From NCBI GenBank assembly GCA_002293145.1, contig DBCO01000030.1, positions 1 to 40,004 of the forward strand: 40,004 bases of DNA, given 5' to 3'. The position numbers and the translations under genes are program-made. Origin of the DNA: Akkermansiaceae bacterium UBA956. Lineage in GTDB: Bacteria; Verrucomicrobiota; Verrucomicrobiia; Verrucomicrobiales; Akkermansiaceae. Below, piece after piece: positions 1 to 9,100 of the stretch (position 1 is its first letter; each line of letters begins with the position of its first letter). The notes under the pieces were generated by a model. The model ran no database searches, was not told the origin of the DNA, and saw only the letters and a program-made list of their open reading frames with translations.

Positions 1-62
1 TTATCAACAACTGCAGCCACTGAATTCCACTGATAGAACTGATCATTGATAAAGAAATGACG

Positions 63-87
63 CGCGCAGAGACGCGGAGACGCAGAG
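63..87 (+). repeat. GCAGAG-type dispersed repeat, copy 1
   Basis: A 25-bp stretch made of units like GCAGAGAC, GCGGAGAC and GCAGAG. A copy with 24 of 25 identical bases lies in reverse orientation at 5217-5241. Degenerate relatives such as CGCAAAGTTCGCAAAG occur near 23510. All lie between genes. This resembles the phased 8-9 nt intergenic repeats seen in many bacterial genomes; function unknown. Confidence 0.6.
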
Positions 88-258
88 ATTCTGTGATCAA
101 CCAATAACAAATCACCTCAACTCCTGCCTTCTTCTCAATTCTGAAATTTTGAAAATTCTGAAATTCTGTTTCAATTTGCCTTCATCACGACTAATTTTCC
201 CATACTCTGAGATCTAGGCTAAGTTAAAATTTTTGTAAGCCTGCCGCTTGACCACTAG

Positions 259-619
259 TTTCAGTTACACCCGTGGGAAATTTTTGGCGAAACCTTCACA
301 CCGCAGCTTGAGCTGCCGCTATGCCTCGAAATCGTCGATGAGAATTCCCGCGAGCCTTTTCTCGACTACGATGCCTCGCTGCAACTGCGCTGGATTGATT
401 TCTCGTGAAACAACTCCGTCCTCAGGATCTTCTGGGGGGCGTGGAGCGGAACAATCACCGCTACAAACCAGAGCCGCTGTTCTCGAAAACTGAAACTGGC
501 AGTTGATCTCAGCCTCAAGCGAGGAGCGTGTGAGCAAGGTCGAGCACAACACGGCGTTAATTCAGAAACTCACGAAGCGTGCCGAGAAAAGTGGGGGCGC
601 ACCTACTGCGAAGAGTTAA
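259..619 (+). pseudogene. Unidentified decayed gene fragments
   Basis: Three protein-like stretches follow one another. The first (259-408) is open directly after an in-frame TAG, so it lacks a start; it contains PWEIFGETFTPQLELPL and ends in LQLRWIDFS. The second (GTG at 405, stop at 504-506) overlaps the stop of the first and begins VKQLRPQDLLGGVERNN. The third (494-619) is in another frame and ends with ALIQKLTKRAEKSGG. The second and third could be one small protein broken by a frameshift near 490. I do not recognise the family. The GTGA overlap and protein-like composition suggest former genes, but chance frames cannot be excluded. Confidence 0.3.
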
Positions 620-932
620 GTCTCGCGGAGACGTTTGCGTTTTTGCGGCAGATTGCACCGGAATGCGCCATTTTCATTTTTTAACGGAAAAACATTTGCA
701 GAAGTCGGCCGGCAATTGGCAGCAGCGCTATTTGCAAATTTGAGACCGATTATGCTGCGCGAGATCTCTTCTCCCACAGCGCATTTTATCGCTGGTGTTT
801 TTGATGAGGATTCGTTGCATTTTGCTGATTCTAGAAGCCATGAGCGAGCCGGATTCATGAATGATGCGAGTTTTCCTGCATTTATGCGTGCAAATACCTT
901 GACCACGATGGCTTGTCACTCTAGGGATGCGC

Positions 933-2126
933 ATGACATTTGACCAATTAGGGCTCAACGATGCTGTTCTCAAGGCAGTGACGGAATCGGGCTATGAGAC
1001 GCCTACAGCGATCCAGGCACAAGCAATTCCGCTGGTGTTGGCTGGCCGTGATGTGGTGGGTGCGTCTCAAACTGGCACTGGTAAGACCGCTGCTTTTGCG
1101 CTGCCTTCACTTTCAAAAATCGAAACTCTCGGCAAACCGCAGATCCTCGTTCTGGAGCCGACTCGTGAGCTGGCGCACCAAGTCGCCGAGCAATTCATCA
1201 AATACGGCAAGCACACCGGCCTAAAAACAGCCTTGCTCTATGGCGGCGTCGGCTACGGCGAGCAAGCCAAGCAACTGGAAGACGGCGCTGACATTGTGGT
1301 AGCGACTCCAGGCCGATTGATGGATCACTTTTACCGTGCGACGATGCGTTTTGGTGAGTTGAAAATTCTCGTGCTCGATGAAGTGGACCGCATGTTGGAC
1401 ATGGGCTTCTTGCCGCAGGTGCGGAAAATTGTCAATCTTTGCCCTTGGGATGAGCGTCAGACTTTGTTGTTCTCCGCGACCATGCCCGCCGCGATTCAGA
1501 CCTTTGCACAATGGTGCTTGAAGGATCCGATCAGTGTGGAAATTGCCAAACGCGCGGTCGCCAGCACCGTGACGCATGCATTTTATCCAGTGGCGATGGA
1601 TCAGCGCGATGAATTGTTAGTCGGCTTGCTGGATGCCACCGAATGGCACAGTGTGATGATCTTCACTCGCACTCGTAAGGAGGCCGATCAGGTCGCCGAC
1701 ATGCTCAAGGAAAATGGTCACCCGAAGGTGGTGGCAATGCACAGCGATGTCTCGCAAAAGGACCGCATGGAAGCGTTGCAAGGGTTCCGTGATGGCAAGT
1801 ATGATGTGCTGGTAGCGACCGATGTGGCAGCGCGCGGCATTGATATTTCCGGCGTCTCCCACGTGATCAACTACCGCGTTCCAGAAAATGCCGAAGACTA
1901 CGTGCACCGCATTGGCCGGACAGGCCGTGCCGAAGCCGAGGGCGATGCGTTTACCATTCTCACGGCGGACGAGCTCGACTATGCAAAGTCGGTAGAAGTC
2001 TATGTGGAGCAAAAAATCCCGCGCAAGAAGTTGGAAAATTTCCCCTACACCTACACCGCGATGCTCGATGATGAGCCGATTCGTCAGATTCGCCGCAAGT
2101 CATCCGGCCCGAAAAAGCGTCGTTAA
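933..2126 (+). CDS. DEAD-box RNA helicase (RhlE-like), DEVD variant
   Basis: ATP-dependent RNA helicase that remodels structured RNA in the cytoplasm, for example in ribosome assembly, RNA decay or cold adaptation. The superfamily 2 motifs occur in order: Q-motif (YETPTAIQAQAIP), Walker A ASQTGTGKT, PTRELA, motif II, SAT in FSATMP, ARGIDI and HRIGRTGR. At about 397 aa it is a compact core with a short basic tail (KSSGPKKRR). Motif II reads DEVD (residues 149-152) instead of the family's DEAD; the catalytic Asp-Glu pair and final Asp remain, so activity is probably kept. Start: ATG 933 has AGGG six bases upstream; an in-frame ATG at 927 would add two residues. ruvC follows after 22 bp on the same strand. 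Confidence 0.93.
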   Translation: MTFDQLGLNDAVLKAVTESGYETPTAIQAQAIPLVLAGRDVVGASQTGTGKTAAFALPSLSKIETLGKPQILVLEPTRELAHQVAEQFIKYGKHTGLKTALLYGGVGYGEQAKQLEDGADIVVATPGRLMDHFYRATMRFGELKILVLDEVDRMLDMGFLPQVRKIVNLCPWDERQTLLFSATMPAAIQTFAQWCLKDPISVEIAKRAVASTVTHAFYPVAMDQRDELLVGLLDATEWHSVMIFTRTRKEADQVADMLKENGHPKVVAMHSDVSQKDRMEALQGFRDGKYDVLVATDVAARGIDISGVSHVINYRVPENAEDYVHRIGRTGRAEAEGDAFTILTADELDYAKSVEVYVEQKIPRKKLENFPYTYTAMLDDEPIRQIRRKSSGPKKRR

Positions 2127-2148
2127 TTTCATCTAACTCATCGCTCTC

Positions 2149-2652
2149 ATGCGCGTGCTCGCCGTCGATCCAGCTGTTCGCAATACCGGATATGCGGTGC
2201 TGGAAGGCGATGCCCGCGCGCCGAAAGTATTGGACTTCGGCGTGATCTCGATCCCCAAGGCCCAGCCACAATCCGTGGCGCTCTCAGCGGTCCGCAGTCA
2301 TCTCTACAACCTGATGACCAAGTGGCAGCCCGATGAAGTCGCTGTCGAGGGCATCATCTATGTGCAATCTCACCAAACTGCCATCAGCATGGGCGCGGCT
2401 CGTGCGGCGGCCTTGATTGCCGCAGCAGATCATGGCTTGAAAATTTACGAATACGCTCCACGCAAAGTGAAAATGGCAGTGGTGGGCAAGGGGACTGCGG
2501 ACAAAGAACAAGTTGCCTTCATGGTGCGGTCGCTGCTGAAGTTGAACGAGACCCCGCCAGCGGATGCAGCAGATGCCCTAGCGATTGCGATGGCACACCT
2601 GCAAGCGGGGGATCCGATCCGCGCGAAACTTCTCGACCGGCGCCTTCTTTAG
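2149..2652 (+). CDS. ruvC: Crossover junction endodeoxyribonuclease RuvC
   Basis: Holliday-junction resolvase that makes paired nicks across junctions processed by RuvAB in recombinational repair. The 167-aa product has the usual family length. The RNase H-fold acidic residues are visible: Asp7 (LAVDPAVRNTGYAV), Glu67 (VAVEGI) and Asp139/Asp142 (ADAADALAIAMAH). The usual helix after the Glu is present as YVQSHQTAISMGAARAA. ruvA and ruvB are not adjacent in this window. Start: first ATG of the frame; its leader is pyrimidine-rich with no Shine-Dalgarno. It lies between the helicase and lipB, 26 bp before the latter, and may be co-transcribed with them. Confidence 0.95.
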   Translation: MRVLAVDPAVRNTGYAVLEGDARAPKVLDFGVISIPKAQPQSVALSAVRSHLYNLMTKWQPDEVAVEGIIYVQSHQTAISMGAARAAALIAAADHGLKIYEYAPRKVKMAVVGKGTADKEQVAFMVRSLLKLNETPPADAADALAIAMAHLQAGDPIRAKLLDRRLL

Positions 2653-2678
2653 TTGAAGATCTCACTGAAAATTTTCCA

Positions 2679-3275
2679 ATGCTCGAATCTGGTCTCATTT
2701 CCTATGCCGATGGACTCGCTCTGCAAGAAGCGGCTGTGGTGGACATTCTCGCAGGAAATGCGCGGGATCGGTTGATTTTGTTAGAGCACCAACCGGTTTA
2801 CACGATTGGTCGGCTGCGCGATCAATCATCGCTGCGTGATCCACTCCGCCTTCCGCATCCTGTTGTCGAGACCAATCGCGGCGGCCAAGCGACCTATCAT
2901 GGGCCGGGCCAATTGGTTGGCTATCCGATTCTCGACCTACGGCTGCGCGGGCAAGACCTACATGCGCATTTGCGGATGATCGAGGATCTGCTCATCGCGG
3001 CTTGTGCGCGATTTGGCGTCACGGCGGGCCGTCGCGATGGTCTGACGGGAGTGTGGGTGGCAGAGCGGAAAATGGCATCGATCGGAGTGGGTGTGAAAAA
3101 ATGGATCAGCATGCACGGCTTCGCGATCAACATCACCAACGAATGCCTGGGTGGATTCTTCGCGATCACGCCCTGCGGCATCGATGGCGTGACGATGACC
3201 AGCCTCAGTCAAGAGGCGGCTTGCGAGATTTCCGTCGCCGACTTCGCCGCCGTAGTGCGCGAGCTTTTTCCCTAG
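2679..3275 (+). CDS. lipB: Octanoyltransferase LipB
   Basis: Transfers octanoyl groups from octanoyl-ACP to lipoyl domains of 2-oxoacid dehydrogenases and the glycine cleavage H protein, the first step of lipoate synthesis. The signature RGGQATYHGPGQLVGYP lies at residues 67-83. The catalytic pair is present: Lys131 in ERKMASIGVGVKKW and Cys166 in TPCGIDGVTMTS. Length (198 aa) is a little short of the E. coli enzyme because both ends are compact. lipA is not in the window. No clear Shine-Dalgarno precedes the ATG. Confidence 0.95.
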   Translation: MLESGLISYADGLALQEAAVVDILAGNARDRLILLEHQPVYTIGRLRDQSSLRDPLRLPHPVVETNRGGQATYHGPGQLVGYPILDLRLRGQDLHAHLRMIEDLLIAACARFGVTAGRRDGLTGVWVAERKMASIGVGVKKWISMHGFAINITNECLGGFFAITPCGIDGVTMTSLSQEAACEISVADFAAVVRELFP

Positions 3276-3330
3276 GGAGTAGGGATTTTCTCCTTGCAGT
3301 GCTGTGGATATCTGAGAGTCTCGCGGAGGT

Positions 3331-3957
3331 ATGAAAAAACTCATTGTTTCATGGATGGGAGCGCTTGGCTCGTTGTTGTTGTTGTCTGGCGTGATGAATG
3401 CGGCTGAGCCCGTGGAAGATGGCTTTGTATCGTTGTTCGATGGCAAGTCCCTGGATGGCTGGAAGATCAATCAAGCGAAGGAAGCCTTCGCGATCGAGGA
3501 TGGTGCGATCAAGGCAAATGGCGATTGCTGCCATTTGTTCTATGATGGCAAAGTCAATGGTGCGAAGTTCAAGAATTTCGAAATTCGCTTGGATGTGATG
3601 ACGCGCAAGAACTCGAATGGTGGATTTTTCATCCACACCGTCTATCAAGATAGTGGTTGGCCGAGCGGCTACGAGATCCAGGTGAACAACACGCAGAGCG
3701 ATCCGCAGAAGTCGGGTGGGCTTTATAATACGGTGAAAAATCTGACACCCTTCGCTGATGATGCGTGGATGAAGTATGTGATCATCGTCAACAATGGCAA
3801 GGTGATCATCACGGTGGATGGCAAAGAGCTGGTGAATTATCAGACCGAAAAAGAAAGCAGCAAGCTTCTAGAAGATGGCGGAACTTTTGCCATTCAGGCT
3901 CATGATAAAGGCAGCACTACGTACTACAAAAACATTCGCGTCAAGGTAATGCCGTAA
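3331..3957 (+). CDS. Secreted DUF1080 (3-keto-disaccharide hydrolase-like) protein
   Basis: The first 24 or so residues form a Sec signal peptide (charged MKK, a Leu-rich core, then VMNAAEP). One DUF1080 (PF06439) domain fills the rest. Its hallmarks are FVSLFDGKSLDGWK near the start, RLDVMTRKNSNGGFFIH and GYEIQVNN in the middle, and a C-terminal GTFAIQAHDKGS segment ending in YYKNIRVK. The fold is a concanavalin-like jelly roll. Members, abundant in Verrucomicrobiota and Planctomycetota, are assigned to 3-keto-glycoside hydrolysis or carbohydrate binding. The substrate cannot be told from sequence. GGAGG lies only one base from the ATG, unusually close. No partner oxidoreductase is adjacent. 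Confidence 0.88.
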   Translation: MKKLIVSWMGALGSLLLLSGVMNAAEPVEDGFVSLFDGKSLDGWKINQAKEAFAIEDGAIKANGDCCHLFYDGKVNGAKFKNFEIRLDVMTRKNSNGGFFIHTVYQDSGWPSGYEIQVNNTQSDPQKSGGLYNTVKNLTPFADDAWMKYVIIVNNGKVIITVDGKELVNYQTEKESSKLLEDGGTFAIQAHDKGSTTYYKNIRVKVMP

Positions 3958-4149
3958 CCTTTTGATGCTTAGGAGTTTTCTCTGAGGATTTTGGGCTTTT
4001 CGGTGGTGATTGTTCGATATTGAATTATAAATTTCTTGCATCTTGCGCCAGAATGCTTTATCGCTACCAGCTGCAAGTTACTTGCATAAAAATTCTCTCC
4101 GTGTGTAGCGTCGCTTGCGGCAAAGCACATGGTTACATGGGAGAACTGT

Positions 4150-4175
4150 CGTCAGGTGCCGGGGGGCGCCTGGCG
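4150..4175 (+). other. Strong RNA hairpin with GGGG loop
   Basis: Arms 4150-4160 (CGTCAGGTGCC) and 4165-4175 (GGCGCCTGGCG) pair over 11 consecutive positions in plus-strand RNA, two of them G-U, around a GGGG loop. On the other strand the two wobbles become C-A mismatches, so the structure favours plus-strand RNA. No T-run follows, so it is not a typical terminator. It could be part of an unrecognised structured RNA or relic element. Confidence 0.4.
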
Positions 4176-4423
4176 ATAACTCCTTAGAGCTGTAAGCAGG
4201 AATTTGAGGTGTTGCACCGCGCGGTAATCACGCATTTACTCTTGTGAAAATCGTCTGATCTAAGGGTTTTGTGGCGTTCTAATCCTGAACCCCCAAACTT
4301 GAACTCCGCTAAGCGGGATTCGGATGTGTCGAATCTAGGATTCCAGGTTGGCACATGGGTAAAGATCCTCGCGCCACAACGTGACGCTTTAATACACATC
4401 GTCCGCGCCCGCGGTAATGGTAG

Positions 4424-4855
4424 CATTGGCAAGGCTACATGGTGAATCCTTACCTCAAACCAGCATCGGCTCTGGCGCTCTCGACGAATCTTGAACTCAC
4501 CAGCAATCAGTTCCGAAACGTGACTTTTGATGGAGGAGGCCTTCCCAACACCGAGCAATTTGCGGCGTTTCCACAACGATTCGTGATGGATTCCTTCTAC
4601 AAGTTAAATTCCGTGGCATTGCCAGGTCGGGTGATGGCATTGTGGCAAGGGGGCATCAAATCCACAGCGGGAACCTTCACCGGAAATATCGCGCTCGATG
4701 CGAGCAATAGCGGCATTCTCAATGGCAATGCGAGTGTTTCCGCCGTGGTGTTCCGCCGCAATGATCTCGAGACTGTGGGCGCTGGCTTGATCAAAATTCC
4801 CACAACAGGTGTCAAAGGCAGCTTCCGCACTGGGGCGTTTCTGATGGACCGATGA
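4424..4855 (+). pseudogene. C-terminal fragment of a large secreted/surface protein
   Basis: An open frame begins right after an in-frame TAG (4421-4423) and runs to TGA; the first internal ATG is at 4439. The last third (VVFRRNDLETVGAGLI, then KGSFRTGAFLMDR) resembles the C-terminal repeat domain of very large extracellular proteins common in Verrucomicrobiota. No signal peptide or upstream body is present, so this is read as a 5'-truncated relic. Stretches open in other frames upstream (about 4240-4440) may be further debris. Confidence 0.45.
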
Positions 4856-4965
4856 GGGGGTATTCAACCCGAAATCCAGAGTTCAACCACACCCGTAGTG
4901 GTTTCCGGTTGTGCTTGAATAAGGCTCTGATTTTCGTTTCTACTTGGAGTTCGGGTTAAGCCCCC
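4856..4965. repeat. Dispersed inverted-repeat element, copy A
   Basis: The element is bounded by GGGGGTATTCAACCCGAA on the left and TTCGGGTTAAGCCCCC on the right, imperfect inverted repeats about 90 bp apart. Positions 4866-4890 match 34807-34831 at 23 of 25 bases. It starts immediately after the stop of the broken surface-protein fragment. Confidence 0.5.
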
Positions 4966-5136
4966 ACCCATAATCCATACTGCTTTGGGATAATTTTGAT
5001 TTTTTTTCGTTTTTTTGTCAGATTTTCACATATTGTGACGTTATAGAATGTGACAGAATGAACGAAGGTTCTGCTGTTACCGCTCTGTGGTCAACCGGAG
5101 AGCAAAAATTACCGATGATTTCCCTCAAAAGAAACA

Positions 5137-5183
5137 CCTCCCCACGGACTTGGATTATGGGTTTTCCATGTTCCGCGGGGAGG
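5137..5183 (-). repeat. Inverted repeat with 12-bp arms
   Basis: Arms CCTCCCCACGGA (5137-5148) and TCCGCGGGGAGG (5172-5183) are complementary except at one position, which is an A-C mismatch in plus-strand RNA but a G-U pair in minus-strand RNA. The loop is 23 nt. No T-run on either side supports a terminator. Role unknown. Confidence 0.45.
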
Positions 5184-5216
5184 TTGCATCGGACCTCGTA
5201 TCCCTAAAATTCAAAC

Positions 5217-5241
5217 CTCTGCGTCTTCGCGTCTCTGCGCG
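5217..5241 (-). repeat. GCAGAG-type dispersed repeat, copy 2
   Basis: Reverse-complement copy of 63-87 with one difference in 25 bases. It lies about 200 bp upstream of the ACIII operon. Confidence 0.6.
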
Positions 5242-5396
5242 AGTATCTTCAATCGAGCCGTATGCCAAATGGGAAATTTTTCTCCTGAGTTCGATTATTG
5301 AAATTTTTGTTCCGATCGTCCGATGATCTGAAATTCCCCCAATCATGTGAGGAAATTTCGGCTGCGCACAAAAATCTGATCTCGCAACAAGATTTT

Positions 5397-5418
5397 GCTT
5401 GTGAAATTTTTCACAAGC
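5397..5418. promoter_or_regulatory. CRP/FNR-like palindrome upstream of actA
   Basis: A perfect two-fold palindrome: 10-bp arms GCTTGTGAAA and TTTCACAAGC around TT. The core fits TGTGA-N6-TCACA, the classical CRP half-site arrangement. It ends 28 bp before the ATG of actA. The same 18-bp core occurs before the aa3 oxidase operon (26110-26127). So near the start codon it may act as a repressor site or overlap the core promoter; the bound protein is unknown. Confidence 0.7.
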
Positions 5419-5446
5419 GTACACGGTTCGCTCACCGCAACACGCT

Positions 5447-6160
5447 ATGGCCAATATTTTTCCTCGCTGGACCAATCTGTTACCGCTGAAAATCGCAATC
5501 TGTGCCGGTTCCGTCGCCGTTGGCGTCGTTGCTGCCTTTACGGTTTATGCGACTCCAAAGTCAACAGTAGTCGGCTACCAGCCCTCGCAGCCGATTCCAT
5601 TTTCGCACAAAATTCACGTCGATCAGCTCGGCCTCGATTGCCGCTATTGTCACTCGTTCGTCGATAATTCGGATCACTCGAATCTTCCTTCTGCCAATAC
5701 TTGTTGGAACTGCCACCAACACGTGCAACGCCAGAGCCCCAAGCTTGATCCGCTGCATCGCGCGATGGACAAAACGCATCCGCTGTATGACGGTAAGCCG
5801 ATCGAGTGGGTCAAAGTTCACAAGGCACCTGACTACGTGAAATTCAGCCACTCTGCGCACGTTAACCGCGGTGTTTCGTGCGTGAGTTGCCACGGTCAAG
5901 TGGATCAAATGGATGTTGTATTCCATGCCAAAAATCACTCGATGGGCTTCTGTCTGGAGTGCCATCGCGCTCCGGAGAACGAGGTTCGCCCGCTGGAGGA
6001 AGTTTTCAATCTGAAGTATGATGCTGCTCAGTATTTGCAGGACAATGTGGTGCTTAACGACAAAGGCGAGCGCATCACGGAGCCTAAAGAATTCGGCAAG
6101 CAACTAAAAGAAACTTTCAAACTGCAGCCCAAGGAAAGCTGCGCCACCTGCCATCATTAA
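5447..6160 (+). CDS. actA: ACIII pentahaem cytochrome c subunit ActA
   Basis: Periplasmic multihaem subunit of alternative complex III, which oxidises menaquinol or ubiquinol and reduces a cytochrome c. Five CxxCH haem sites begin at Cys65 (CRYCH), Cys86 (CWNCH), Cys145 (CVSCH), Cys169 (CLECH) and Cys232 (CATCH). An N-terminal membrane anchor (about residues 13-33) precedes PIPFSHKIHVDQLGLDCRYCH, a segment typical of this family. Further His residues (for example SHKIH, FSHSAH) are candidate distal ligands. First gene of a ten-gene co-directional cluster; actB follows after 27 bp. The N-terminus MANIFPRWTN fits the family start, so the ATG is well placed although no Shine-Dalgarno is visible. 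Confidence 0.95.
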   Translation: MANIFPRWTNLLPLKIAICAGSVAVGVVAAFTVYATPKSTVVGYQPSQPIPFSHKIHVDQLGLDCRYCHSFVDNSDHSNLPSANTCWNCHQHVQRQSPKLDPLHRAMDKTHPLYDGKPIEWVKVHKAPDYVKFSHSAHVNRGVSCVSCHGQVDQMDVVFHAKNHSMGFCLECHRAPENEVRPLEEVFNLKYDAAQYLQDNVVLNDKGERITEPKEFGKQLKETFKLQPKESCATCHH

Positions 6161-6187
6161 TTTTTTCACCTGATTCATCGAACGATC

Positions 6188-9100
6188 ATGAGCAAACGCA
6201 TTTTGCAACATCCCGAAATTCCAGCAGGGGAGAACACCATTTCCTGGCGCAGTGTGGGTCAACTCGAAGGCTCGCAAGACTTTCGCAACACCCTCGACCG
6301 TGAATTTCCGCGCGCCGCAGCCGAGATGGCAGACGAGGCCGATGCCGAAACATCACGTCGCTCGTTTTTGAAGCTGATGGGAGCCTCCACAGCTCTTGCA
6401 GGCTTGAGCATGGCGGCCTGCCGTCGTCCCGAAAAATACACAGTTCCCTACACCCAAGCACCCGAGTGGATTATCCCCGGAAAAGCACTCTACTACGCAT
6501 CCGCCATGCCGCGCTCTAGTGGTGCTACGCCGGTGGTGGTGACAACTTTTGAAGGTCGTCCGACGAAGCTCGGTCCGAATACCTTGCATCCTGATTCCGA
6601 TGGCACCGATGCCTTCGTGCAAGCCTCGATCCTCGACCTCTATTCTCCTTCGCGTTCGCAAAAAATTCTTCATCACGGTGCCGCTGCTGATCTCGCAGGT
6701 CTGGAAGCCGTAATCAAAGAAGCGACGACTTCAGGCAAATTTGGCATCGTTTTCGGCGCCGATGAATCGCCGACCCGCAGCCGCTTGGCCAAGGAAATTG
6801 CTGCCAAGTTCCCCTCGGCGATGTTCTACTCGTATGAGTCCCTCTCGCCAGCCGCTGCAGCTAGCCGTCAGGTCGCTGATTTTGCCAAAGCCGACCGCAT
6901 TTTGGCTCTCGATTGTGATTTTGCTTCGCTCGATCCACAAGGTCCGATCACTCCGTTCTTCGATCGCCGTAAGCCCGAGGGCAAAGGCTACAAGGCCAAG
7001 CGCGACAAGAAATCCATGAACCGCCTCTACGCGGTGGAAAGCCTATTCACGCTCACCGGCGGCATGGCCGATCACCGCTTGCGCATTGAGCCGAGCAAAG
7101 TCATCCGCATCGCTGCTGACATTGCTCGTCAAGTAATGGCAAAAACCGGCGGCTCCGCTCCAGCCGAGCTATCTTCCTTCGCGCCAGTGACCGAAGAAAA
7201 AATCGTCAAGTGGGTTGCCGCTTGTGCTGATGACCTCGTTGCCTCCAAAGGCAATGCTCTGGTACTCGCTGGCTCACGCACTTCTGCGGCGTTGAAAAAC
7301 ATCGCCTTCGCCATCAACACCGCTTTGACGAGCTTCGGCGCGACTCTGCAATCAATCGCTTCAGATAACGCCGGTTTCGGCGACATCGCAGCGCTAAAAA
7401 AAGATCTCGATTCCGCTGCCATTGAGCACGTGATCTTGCTCACTCCAGCCAACGTCGCTTTCGATGCTCCTGCTGATCTTGCGATTGTCGAATCCCTGCA
7501 CAAAGCCAAATCGAGTATTCATTGGGGTCTGCGCACCGATGCCTCGGCGCACGCCGCTACTTGGCACATTCCCGCCGCTCACTACCTCGAAAGCTGGTCA
7601 GACGCTCGCTCTGCCAACGGCCACTACACGCTGATTCAGCCGATGATTTTGCCGCTCTACGATGCCGCCGTATCGGAGCTCGAGTTGCTCTCTGCCTTGC
7701 TCGATGGGAAAATCACCAGTGGTGAGGAATCCGCCGCATTTGCCGCTGTGCGCAAGACCTTTACGGGTGATGACGCCGCATGGAAAAAAGCCCTGCGCGA
7801 AGGATTCGTCGCCGGTGCAGCTGCAAGCGCTCCTGCCACGGCTCCGGTGGTAACTGCCGAGTCTCTCACTGACGCCTCCGAGCAAAGTCTCGACGTGATT
7901 TTCTCCACCGACGGTTCGATCTACGACGGTCGCTGGATCGAAAACGCATGGCTGCAGGAGTCCCCCGATCCGATTTCGAAACTCACTTGGGACAACGCCG
8001 CGCTGATCGCACCGAAGACAGCCAAGGCTCTCGGCATTTACGATCAAGTGATCGCACTCGAAAGCCCGCGCGCAGCAAGCCCAGTCGATGGCGAAGCCGG
8101 CAATCGTCGCGCCCCCGTGATCAGCATTTCGCTCGGTGGAAAGTCGATTGAAATTCCCGTATTGATTGCCTTTGGTCTCGCCGAAAACACGATCGTGCTT
8201 CCCGTCGGCTATGGTCAAGGCTACGATGTGGAAGATGAACTTGCTCGTGGACCAATGAATGCCACCCACGTCGGCCTTGTCGGTGTGAACCGCGGTGTCA
8301 ACGTCAATCAACTTCGCACCAGCGCTACGACCTACCTCGCTCAGGGCGCGAAAGTGACTCTCACTGAGAAACGCTACTCCGTTGCACTGACCCAAGAGCA
8401 CCACGCCATGTATGGTCGTGCGCTGGCTCGTGAAATTTCCACCATGGACGTGGAAAAGCATCATAAGAATTACAGTTTCGAGAAGCAATACGACGGCGTC
8501 GCCAAACAAGGCAACGACGCGCATGCTCCCGAAAACATGTCGCTCTACAAGCAGGAAGGTTCCGCTACATGGAATCCCGGCAAAGACGGTAAAGCACAGC
8601 CATTGCTCAGCGATGACTTGCACCAGTGGGCGATGAACATCGACCTCTCTTCCTGCATGGGTTGCAATGCTTGCCTGGTGGCATGCCAAGCCGAAAATAA
8701 CATTCCGGTCGTCGGCAAAGAACAAGTCGCCATGGGACGTGCAATGCACTGGATTCGCATGGATCGCTACTTTGCTCAGGACAAAAACAACACCTTCGAC
8801 ATCGATAGCCCCGCCATGGTGCCGCAGCCAGTCGCCTGTGTGCAGTGCGAAAGCGCCCCATGCGAAACGGTTTGCCCAGTCAACGCCACCGTTCACACCG
8901 AGGACGGCCTCAATGCCATGGCTTACAACCGCTGCATCGGCACCCGTTATTGCGCCAACAACTGCCCCTACAAGGCTCGTCGTTTCAATTATTTCGACTA
9001 CAACAAGCGCAACCCACTCATCGCTCACAACCTTTACAAAGGTCCTTTGGGCACCACACAAGTCGGCGAGGCTCCGCATTTGCAGCGTAATCCGAACGTC

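Larger units (their letters stand above)
1..932. other. Non-coding region with gene debris and short repeats
   Basis: No intact gene is recognisable here on either strand. The open frames are short, overlap one another and resemble no family I know. The stretch holds a GC-rich GCAGAG-type repeat (63-87), an AT-rich run built from repeated TTCTGAAA units (139-168), and three short frames at 259-619 that look like pieces of a decayed gene. From 620 to 932 I see nothing beyond the leader of the helicase gene. Confidence 0.5.
3958..5446. other. 1.5-kb region without an intact gene
   Basis: No complete gene is seen on either strand. It holds a strong hairpin (4150-4175), a broken surface-protein C-terminus (4424-4855), a dispersed inverted-repeat element (4856-4965), T-runs and TCACATATTGTGA near 5026-5038, a long-arm inverted repeat (5137-5183), a GCAGAG-type repeat (5217-5241) and the palindrome before actA (5397-5418). 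The short frame at 5087-5326 overlaps two of these repeats and looks accidental. Confidence 0.6.

Noticed and set aside
635..943. 102-codon frame before the helicase
   Set aside because: Overlaps the helicase start, has no recognisable pattern and lies in a region of debris.
5026..5054. TCACATATTGTGA and a following TGTGAC as a second CRP-like site before actA
   Set aside because: The half-sites are everted (TCACA-TAT-TGTGA) rather than TGTGA-N6-TCACA, and there is no counterpart before the oxidase operon.
5087..5326. 79-codon frame before the ACIII operon
   Set aside because: Runs through an inverted repeat and the GCAGAG-type repeat; protein sequence looks random.
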